From: Anniella stebbinsi
Lineage: Eukaryota > Chordata > Lepidosauria > Squamata > Anniellidae
Assembly (NCBI GenBank): GCA_029215795.1
Contig: JARDYH010000001.1
Location: 115,718,533-115,782,532 of the forward strand
Direction of reading: 5' to 3'
DNA: 64,000 nucleotides
The position numbers and the translations under genes are program-made. Positions within the stretch are counted from its first letter, which is position 1, and each line of letters begins with the position of its first letter. Shown piece by piece: positions 55,247 to 64,000 of this stretch. The notes below the pieces were generated by a model. It was not told the origin of the DNA and did no database searches. It was given only the letters and a program-made list of their open reading frames with translations.

Positions 55247-57033
55247 CAAAACAAAACACCAAACCAAATGTTTATTGCCAATCTACAGATCATTGCAACA
55301 CACACAAACTTAAAATTTTACAATACTATTATACAATACTATTATATCAAAAGTTACATAAAAAGTTAAAACAACAGAGCTGTAAAGTACATAACGTCCT
55401 TAACTGAAATCACATTGCATTCATATCTCTGAATCTTTATAACACCTTACACCGATAGTATCTAAGAACTTTGCTCTACATTTAGTAGCTTTCACTGCAA
55501 ATAGTACAACCCGCTGTACCACGTATGGGTTAGTTGAATATAATAAATATGTCAATTTCTCCTTAACATCCCTATATTTCACTTTCTTTAAAAGATGCTC
55601 TAAATAACTGTTTCTTATGTCTGTATATAATGGACAGTCAAATACATAATACACCAAGTCCTTTAGAACTGGATCTCCACAAACACACAACCTGTCTTCT
55701 GCTGGTATGCCATGAAATCGCCCCCATTTTATCATGGTATCCATTTGTTAAAATCTTAAACGTGTAAGAGCTTTCAGATGTTCCACTTTCATGGGCACTG
55801 ATAAGTATTTCTCAAATTGGTGCAGATATTTTGTGCTAGCTAACCATTTCGCTGTTCTTGAGGATGTGAGCGCAGTAATATGGGTTTGTGCTCCTACATC
55901 AAACACACTTTGTTTGAAAATATTTCTGCTATCTGTCAGTGTTGGATTGACTGCCTGGTCAGAAAATCCAAAGTTTGGAAGGAGTTTAAACAGTTTTTGC
56001 AGCCAAAAGTTCCCTTGCACAATTGACTTTTGCTCCTCCAGACAGATCTTTGGGAGTCTTTCTTCAGTTAAGTTATTTATTCTACACCAATAATTTACCA
56101 TCCTTACATATATCAATCCAGAGTTCTTTTCCATACCCAATTCTGCTCTAGTTAGGTATGCTGGGGTAAACTTAGAGACCCCCATAATCAGATGCAAAAA
56201 ACAACTTTGAACACTTTATATTTTTGTATGATTTGCAAAGCCCCAAATTTCTGCTCCATAAATTAGCATAGGTATCACTTTTGCTTTGTAAATTTTTAAG
56301 TTTGGCCATAATGTGCCTGGGTAACTGTAATTTAACAGTCTATTTAAGGATTGTAAACAAGCAACTGTTTTTAGTTCATTTTTCTTTATTTATGAAGCCC
56401 TGGATCCTGATGCAGAGAAGTTAAGACCAAGGTAGCAGTAATGTTTTACTTACTCTAACACCTTGAAATTAATAGACCATCTAAGAAACTTTCTCTTTTT
56501 ACCAAATACTACTACTTTGGACTTGTTATTGTTAATAAGTAAGTAATTGTTGTTGTTGTTTTGCAGTATACACTAAGCTGTCTCAGGAGTCTTCTCAAGC
56601 CCACTTAGGGCTTCTCAAACCCACTTGGGATGTTGAGAGTAAAATCATGTCATCAGCATACAACAAGATATTTACCGCTCTGTTTGAAATTTTGGGCATA
56701 TGATAACTCTGATTATGTACAAATGCCACTATGTCATTAATATAAAAATTAAAAAGAAATAGTGCTAGGATTCATCCTTGGCGAACACCTTTGTGTGTTG
56801 GAATATGATCAGTGAGGGCAAAATATGAACCTGTTCTCGCCTTCAGATAGGTTTCTGAAAAAAGTGCTTTTATTACTAATAAGAGCCTTAGAGCTATATT
56901 CGTGTTTGCCAACTTTTCCCAGAGATGGACCCTGTTTATAGAATCAAAACCTACACTGGTCTATAAAAGCAGCAAAAAGCTGTCCACCCTTAGTGGAATA
57001 TTTAGGTATAAGATGATGTAAAGTAAAACACAC
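55247..57033 (-). mobile_element. LINE, 5'-truncated, clade unresolved
   Basis: A minus-strand non-LTR element. Around 56640-56790 the reading gives GVRQG, then a stop, ILALFLFNFYINDIV and LLYADDMILLS, which are reverse transcriptase blocks with the catalytic YADD. A coding C-terminal region follows (55421-56197), then AATAAA near 55275 and an A/C-rich tail on the left. The part upstream of the YADD is frayed, and the element stops at the right repeat. Vingi/Ingi or another APE-type clade is possible; I cannot decide. Confidence 0.78.
55421..56197 (-). pseudogene. LINE ORF C-terminal region with zinc-finger-like motif
   Basis: Two minus-strand open segments in the same frame are separated by one TAA (55745-55747). 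The first has MGVSKFTPAYLTRAELGM and VRMVNYWCRINNLTEERL. The second has IKWGRFHGIPAEDRLCVCG followed by DLVYYVFDCPLY, a CxC...C arrangement like the C-terminal zinc knuckle of several LINE clades. Only one nonsense mutation over about 255 codons suggests a fairly young copy. Confidence 0.78.
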
Positions 57034-57091
57034 CTAACAATGTAATAAATATGGTTATTGTAGTTTTGCTCTATATTGTAGATTTTTAAAA
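57034..57091 (+). repeat. right copy of 58-bp direct repeat flanking a LINE
   Basis: Partner of 55189-55246, 57 of 58 bases identical. Similarity continues with a 2-nt shift (ACAAAACAC). Confidence 0.95.
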
Positions 57092-58350
57092 AACAAAACA
57101 CTGTGGCCTTGAATTTATACAAATTGTCTGAAATTATTATAGAAAGTTCTTTTAGTAATTTTCATACAATAAGGCCTGAAAATGCCCATTTTGCTGTGAG
57201 TAAATCAAGAAGATTATATATTTTAGAGATCTTGCCATTTGATTGTTCAAACTAATTAACAGGTACCTGACAGCTGGTTTAAAATTGCTGCTAAATGTCC
57301 CTGCTGACTCACACAGTGACTACAAATTTAATGTTCATTAAAATATGTCACAATTGGAGATCAAAAAATGTGACCATCTGTCAGCATAACCTTAAGCATA
57401 CGTTGCTTTCGATAAGCTGTGCCCAACCCTATGACCTGAGCAAATTTCCATAGGCTAAAACATACACACATCCATATCAATCTTCAAAGGTGTAGATGAA
57501 CAAAAATCCTATGAAAGTGAAAAGGGCAAACACTGGCAGACTTCGTAAACCATGCCTCAGTGTTATTAAAGTGAGTATTTTATAATAATTTAAAGGGTCC
57601 AGATGGCTTTTTTTAAAACTTGCATAGTGGGGGGGGGGGAATGAAAATGTAAAAAAAGATGGAAGTGTTGCAACACCCTCCTCTCCAAAATGGAGAGAGC
57701 ATAAACTAGAACCTCCGTGTGATTCCCTGGCTTTACATTGGTCTGTTTGGTCCATTTTTTTAAGTGGAAAGAAACATGCAACCCGGGTCTCCTTATGGTA
57801 AGGGCTCAGTTCACTCTGTAGGCTATTTACACTGCAGACTCACAGTGCTTCTCTACTGTGCTATTCTAGTGCTCCAATGGACTGACTCTATGAACCGATG
57901 CATAATTTCCATTTCAACTGGATCACCTTTGTACATATGATCTCCAGTAGTTTATTAACTTAACTAAATGCTAACTAACCCATGCTAACTGGCCCTTCCT
58001 CCAAATTCTTTTAGGATGTTTGAGGATGCTCATCAATTTTACCCTCTTGTCTTCTTTGTTTTGCAAAGTCCCTGGTTTTGACCTATGACATCCTTTTATG
58101 TAAGAGTTGGCCCAGAAATTACCATGTTTACTAAAATACACAGGACCACAGTGTTAGGTACATTATTCAAGTAGTGAGTATTCTCATAAAGTACTCTGGA
58201 GGAATTAAAAGAGAAGAGATCAGAACTGTTTATTTTAAGGAATTGTGTTGCAAAAGTAAAGGTTGGCTATGGAAGGCTGCTACAGGGAGTGGAGGGGAAG
58301 AGAGAGAGTGAGAAGTTAGGTGAGCCCAAAGCAGCTACATTGTTGTGCTT

Positions 58351-58450
58351 ATTATTATTATTATTATTATTATTATTTATTGCATTTATATACTGCCCCA
58401 TAGCTGAAGCTCCCTGGGCGGTTTACAAAGTTTAAAAACACTGAACATTA
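58351..58450 (-). mobile_element. LINE 3' tail (L2-like) with (ATT)n
   Basis: (TTA)n at 58351-58378, then TGCATTTATATACTGCCCCA, TAGCTGAAGCTCCCTGGGCG and GTTTACAAAG. Reverse complemented, this is the CCGCCCAGGGAGC..GGGGCAGTATATAAA tail seen at 9825 and 60960. Confidence 0.68.
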
Positions 58451-60959
58451 AAAACCGATATACAAAATTTAAAAAGCATAAAAAGCATAAAAACAGTACA
58501 AATACAATATCCATTTAAAACAACTATTCTGGGTCAAAAGGAAAAAAATATGCTTCAGCATATTGGAGACAAGAGGAGAAGAGAGTCGTAAAAATCTAGA
58601 AAAATGGCAAAGGAAAGTGGGAGGTAGCAAGTATACCTTTCCTTCCCTATGATCTGCCCAAAAAATACGTCCATGCAAATTAGTTTGTTTTCTCTGGCAA
58701 AACCCTGTACTCCAAAATGCTGAATAATCTCTCTCAACAGTTTCCTATAAATGTTGAAAAGCACAAGAACAAGGTGAAACTTGTAGCATTCCAGGCCAAA
58801 GGCCCAGGGACACCAGCAACCATCTACCAATGCTATCCTCTAGAATCAATATGTCAGATTTTATTATTATTAACTTTTATATACTGCTTTATTTGCTAAA
58901 AAGCCATCAAGGAAGTGTACAACAATTTAAAACAGTAAAACAGTAAACATTAAAACATCTACATAATTTAATAGGCTAATTTAAAATTTCTTCACATTCT
59001 TTGTAAAAGCCAAGAGAGTGGGGGCCAACCGTAGTTCTTGACAGTTTGGGAGCAATACAGAAGGAAGCATTGTCCCCACTCCTGTCCATAACCCTAACTC
59101 TATAATCAGCATTCCTTCGTATATCTAAATATTATGTCCTATTTAGGTGAAAACTTTTGATTCAAAATCATTTCCCTGTCAACTTTGGATAACTCATTAG
59201 TTGACTACTAGTATCAAGTTACTGCGGTCTAACACAATCTGTTTTCTTTTCCTCCCTATTCTGAGACTTTGTTACAAATTCTGAGTGTAAGAGATTGTGG
59301 AGATTATGGAGCAATATACAACACTGTACTTTAGTGCTTTTCTAGTTGGCTGTGATTTAATGTTAAGGGTGTTAGGAACATCTAAACAGCCTGGACTTTG
59401 TTTAAGACTATCAGAGGTCTATAGCTTGCTTGCTTTCTTAATAAATTTCATAACAACTATTTGGAATAAGCACATACATCATATATAATACCCCCTTTTT
59501 GTCATAAACAAAGCAATTTTAAGACCGAAAATTAAAGCAGTGGAAATAAGCTCTTTTTCTAAATAAAATAATATCTGAAGCATTATGCTGAAATGGTTGA
59601 TAGTTGTGTACATTACAATTTACATTGTATTTCTTGTGATTTGTACTAAATGGGTTTCAATTTAATGTATTTATTGAACTGAAACTTTTTGGGGTTAGTT
59701 TGTTACCAAAACAACTAGTAGCCACCCCCTTATAATAACAGGGGTGGGTTGTAACACATATTTTATTTCATATTAGCATTTAAAAGTTTGTTTCATTTGT
59801 CTTTCAGAACTCTTTTGGGACCCAATTAGTTTAAAGGTCATGTAGGAAAAGCTGCTTTAGAGCTTGCTGCTTTGCATGTAGATTAGTGAAGTGCTTGCAT
59901 TAACTTATTTTTTTATATTAGTGGTACTATGCACTGTTTAGCTGTCTGGTACATTTATACATAAACACATGTTGGCCATAATTTCTAATTATCTCTAATA
60001 ACATTTGTCTTTATGCTAAAGTACTCTGCTTTATGTTAAAGTTAAATCATTTATAATTTGCTGCTTCAAGATGGACTCTCAAGTTCAGTTGTCATGGGTA
60101 TGCGCAGGAAGGGGCAAAGGGGGGGTCCAACCTCTTGGATAAGTCATAATCCCTGGTTTTCCAGTTTAAAACAACAACAACAACAAAAACCACCAAGTCT
60201 CTAGCCCTTGGATAACCTAAAATATGAAGCAAAATGCAAAGCCACTACTTCTTCTGCTCATTTCATTTGTAAGCAAAAATAGCCTGCTCCCACCTTTCAG
60301 GGCTTTTAGCCAATGAATGAAGTCATAAAAAATTTGACACATATACTAGTGGAAAGTGATTTCTGCCTCCAAAATCCACTTCAGAATCCCAGAATTTTAA
60401 TATATCTCATATTAGACAGTAGTGTGTCTGCACAAAAATCATTATCTTTCTAAGTCGGATCTTAATTATATTTTTTTTCTAAATTTGTAAAAAATTTAAA
60501 AAATTCCCTGACAATGCATGTGTATAAAGTTTGTCATCATTATACCTACATTGCAGGAGGCATGGCTGTGGCTGAGAGAACGTCGTTTACATCAGCCCTG
60601 CAAAGTAGCCTGATGTTGTTATTCCTGTTATTTTCATTTTCCTGGGGTTTGAGAGGGGTGTTAATGTAATGCAACTCTGCAGTGTAGTCCAGTCTTATCC
60701 AGTCTTCAGGTGTGTTGTTTAAATCTATGGGCTGTTAAGTTTACTGTAGCAGCAATGCAATTTATTAAGGTCTAGAGGGGGTTATTGAGATGTATGTATA
60801 AGAATGTGCAAGTTTTATTTCTTTCAGGAAACCTGTGTGGGGCCTCTTCCTCTCTTTTAGTGTAGATGTTGAAGCTGAAATATTGTGCCATGCAGCTCCT
60901 CAGAAGTATACTTTTGAGTATTATTGTGATGTGTTGTTTAGTATATTGTTAAATATTGT

Positions 60960-61065
60960 TGTAGCATATTGTTGAATATTTTTTGTGATATTTCTACTGT
61001 AAACTTGCATTTTGTAAACTGCCCAGAGAGCTCTGGCTATGGGGCGGTATATAAATGTAATAAAT
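60960..61065 (+). mobile_element. LINE 3' tail (L2-like)
   Basis: TTGTAAACTGCCCAGAGAGC, TCTGGCTATGGGGCGGTATA and TAAATGTAATAAATG give the conserved tail. The preceding T-rich sequence from about 60900 may belong to it. Confidence 0.68.
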
Positions 61066-62129
61066 GAATTTAGTGTTTTCTCATGCATTGTCTGGACACC
61101 AGGTCTACCTATTGAGAAACAACAGAGGTGTCAAAGGGGAGATTTGCAGTCTAAACCAATTAGTCAGTGGTAGTTATTTCAAGTATCAGATCATACCTAG
61201 CAGTGCATTTTGGGAGGAGAAGCAAAGGCTGATCTCCAGTTCTGAGAATACTAAGGCTGGCTGTAACAAATCTGCCTCCTGCCTTGGTGAAATACACAAA
61301 GTCTTGAGGCAGAGAAATAGCATAGTTCTTATATTAACAAAGGCAGAGATTAATTTTAGGTGGTACGATAGGTTAAAAAAGTCAGTTAAGCAAAACTGAG
61401 TTTTATCTAGTGGTGGGTGAGGATGGAATCCTCAGTGTAAAGTCTCACTTCAGCTTTTAGAAAACCTTACTCTGGTTCTATCCCTATCACTGATTAATTC
61501 ATTCAGACTGAAAATCTCCACTGTGAGACTGGGTCTATCTAAACTGCAGTCCTCATGGCCATGACACTTGGGAAAAGTTTTAGACTTCCTTTCTTCTCCC
61601 ATCCCCTGCTTTTTCTACCACTTAGTCTGATGAAGAGTTCTGGAGAACGTGAAAATTTTGGTTGTTCATAAGAAAGATATTGCCCAACTATGGATTATGG
61701 ATATTTTTCTCATGGAGCAGCATGGCTACATTTGTGTTCTTTTACATATACAACATGCAGTTCCAGGAGAAGAAATGTAATTCCAAAAGAAAATTCCTAC
61801 AGTTCAAAAATCAAGCTATGCAAATATTGTATTTATGTTGATGTAAGAAATGGCTGATAACAATGTGAAAAATAAATTGAGTAATCCAGGCTCCTGTAGA
61901 AACATAAACCCTGATCAAGCATACACATTTCTCTTCTTCCTGGTAGGGTATCCACCAATGTTTCCAAAATGAAGGAAGTTATTCTAGGACAACTCCTATT
62001 AAACGGTTAATGTTATGATAAGGACAGTGGTACCATAAGATATCCAATATGACATCCTTTGGACTGTTGATCCCTGTTTGTTCATCTTTTTTCCCCTCTT
62101 TTGTTCTTAGGGGGGGGTTTTATGCCCCT

Positions 62130-63710
62130 CACTCTAAATAAAATTTAGTTGGAGACCATGATGCCCCTTAATAACAAAAGAACCATGATGGATTGGACCA
62201 AGAATCCATCTAGTCTAACATTCTGTTCCCCCAGCTGTCTGTGGGAAACCCATAAGAAGAACATGAATGTAATAGCACCTTCCCACTTATGTTTCCCAGC
62301 AACTGGTATACATAGGCATACTACTTCTGATACTGGAGGTAGCATATGACAATCATGACCAGTAGCCATTAATAGCTTTATTTTAAAGCCATCCAAATTG
62401 ATGGCCATCTCTACATCTTGTGGTAGTGAATCCATAGTTTATCTATGCACTGTGTTAAAGAAGTACTGCCTTTATCCATCCCAAATCTCCCACCATTCAG
62501 CTTCATGAGATGATCCCAAGTTCTAGTATTATGTCAAAGGGAGAAAAAATGTCTTGCTACCATTTCCTCCACACCATGCCTAATTTTGTACACCTGTAAT
62601 AACCTGTAATAGCCTTTCTTCATAGGGGAGTTGCTCCTGTTCCTTCATCATTTTAGTTGCCCTTTTCGGCACTTTTTCCAACTCTGTAGTATCCTTTTTT
62701 TGGTGTGGTGACCAGAACTGTTCATAATAGTCCAACTGTAATCATACCATAGTTTTGTACAAAAGCAGTATGATATTGCTAACTTGTGCCTAGTTAGAAG
62801 CTATGTAGATTTTTTTTTTAGCAAGGCCTGTCCTATGTGCTTACTAATTTTATCTTTAATCATGCTTTCCACCAGTTTATCCAGAGCAGATGTTAAGCTA
62901 ACTGGCTTGTAATTTCCTGAATGCCCCTGAATCCCTTTTTAAAAATTGGTGTTATATTGGCTATTCTCCAGTCTTGTGGTACAGAAGCTGATCTTAGGGA
63001 CTTGTTATATTATTATTGCTATTAGAAGATCAGCAGTTTCCTATTTGAGTTCTTTAAGAACATTAGGATGGTTATCATCTGGGTCCAATTAGCTTTCAGT
63101 TTGTTAATAAGAACAAGAAATCCATCTCTTGTCACCATTATTTGCCTCAGTTCCTCACCCTTCCTTTCTAGTAAAAAAAAAATGGTTCAGGCACCTCGCA
63201 CTAGGTCCTGGGCAGCACCTCTTAGGATTAAGGCCAGGGTCACCTCCCGTCTGGTCAGTTCCATGACTAATTGTTCTACGCACGGTTGTTTAGGGTTCTA
63301 AAAAATGTAATCTCTTTGTTATGACTAGAACATGCATTTATCCAGTCAATATCCAGTCACCCATTTTTACAACATTTCCCCATCTGGATGCCTCCCTGAT
63401 TTCATTTTCCATGTCCCAAGTACTAAAGTACTATTGGAAACCTAGTATTGTTACCCACAATACTTCCATGCCCTCTTTAATGTACTGAGAGACACCATCT
63501 CCAGTACACTTCCCCTGTCCTTCCTGTAGAGTTTATATCCAAAAATGGCAGTATCCCACTGGTTCTCTGTATTCCAGCAGGTTGCCATTATGTGCACCAT
63601 ATCTAGGTTCGCTTTTAAAATCAGGCACTCCATGTTGATGTATGATGCTTGTGTGAAGCCTAACTAGTATTGTCTTCCACATTAAGCGCTGATCTAATTC
63701 CCAGGATTTC
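62130..63710 (-). mobile_element. CR1 LINE, decayed, with central deletion
   Basis: On the minus strand, endonuclease-like sequence comes first (about 63640-63480: ENQWDTAIFGYKLYRKDRG). Next is the pre-RT segment DDNHPNVLKELK (about 63090), then QDWRIANITPIFKKGF (about 62950). The C-terminal segment follows (about 62700-62380, including SLPQDVEMAINLDGFK). This is the order of a CR1 ORF2, but the catalytic YADD part is missing between about 62870 and 62760. Many stops are present. Confidence 0.78.
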
Positions 63711-64000
63711 CTACATCTCTGTGCATGCTTCTAAATGTCAGGGAATATGACTCTAAGCAACAAAGCATGCAGAGGCACACAAGGCAAATGCACAGGTGTG
63801 TTGTAATGGCACATGCTGTGCATGTGTATTACAGTCATGCACCACTGTGCAGATTTGGAAGTGAATGCCATGCCCCAAACTACTGCAAGAGGCATTGTAT
63901 TCGAATCCAGGTGTTTGTACAGCTTCTCTACCACCACTACACAATTTGGTTCTGACTTCTATCCTGCTTTTCACCAGCTCTTGTTTCACTTAAAATGCAC

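Larger units (their letters stand above)
51291..64000 (+). other. DMD: DMD intron 15, 5' part
   Basis: At least 12.7 kb of intron 15 is present, with no exon recognised. It carries a MITE with 20-bp perfect inverted repeats, a tyrosine recombinase/SGNH relic, a MITE, a LINE with a long flanking repeat, LINE 3' tails and a decayed CR1. I see nothing recognisable in 51640-52500, 53740-53979, 54335-55188, 57092-58350, 58451-60959, 61066-62129 or 63711-64000. Parts of 58860-58980 resemble a minus-strand LINE tail. Confidence 0.85.

Noticed and set aside
1..64000. CRISPR arrays, operons, ribosome binding sites
   Set aside because: The window is vertebrate intron/exon sequence; no regular spacer arrays or prokaryotic gene organisation are present.

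Overview
The window is vertebrate nuclear DNA covering part of the dystrophin gene (DMD) on the + strand. Six short exons, together 855 nt or 285 codons, match human DMD exons 10 to 15 in order, phase and length; only the first differs, being one codon longer. They encode spectrin-like repeat R1, all of R2 and the start of R3 of the central rod. Everything else is intron. The host is most likely a squamate reptile, because the introns carry a Sauria-type tRNA-derived SINE, a tRNA-Ala-like SINE, CR1, L2-like and L1 LINEs, DIRS elements and many hAT-like MITEs, a mixture known from lizards and snakes. I cannot name the species.

Layout: the 3' part of intron 9 (1-13355) holds a foldback hAT MITE with an exact 8-bp target duplication, a MITE nested in another MITE, a Penelope-like candidate flanked by a 15-bp direct repeat, and an internally deleted DIRS copy. 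Exons 10 and 11 lie at 13356-13547 and 14153-14334, 605 bp apart. Intron 11 (14335-30536) holds SINEs, one of them split by a MITE, CR1 fragments and a 3.7-kb 5'-truncated L1 on the minus strand. Exon 12 is 30537-30687. Intron 12 (30688-45674) contains a nearly complete 6-kb DIRS retrotransposon (33710-39710) with gag, RT-RNase H and tyrosine recombinase regions, inverted terminal repeats and an internal complementary region, followed by two tandem duplications. Exon 13 is 45675-45794, and intron 13 has L2-like fragments and MITEs. Exons 14 and 15 (50996-51097 and 51183-51290) are split by an 85-bp intron. Intron 15 continues to the window end. It carries a minus-strand relic with a tyrosine recombinase next to an SGNH hydrolase-like region, a LINE flanked by a 58-bp direct repeat, and a decayed CR1.

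The only functional gene I can support is DMD. All transposon reading frames carry stops or frameshifts and are annotated as relics. The points most worth a second look are the overlapping frames of the DIRS element, the recombinase plus SGNH relic, the Penelope-like candidate with a hammerhead-like motif, and the LINE with the unusually long flanking duplication.
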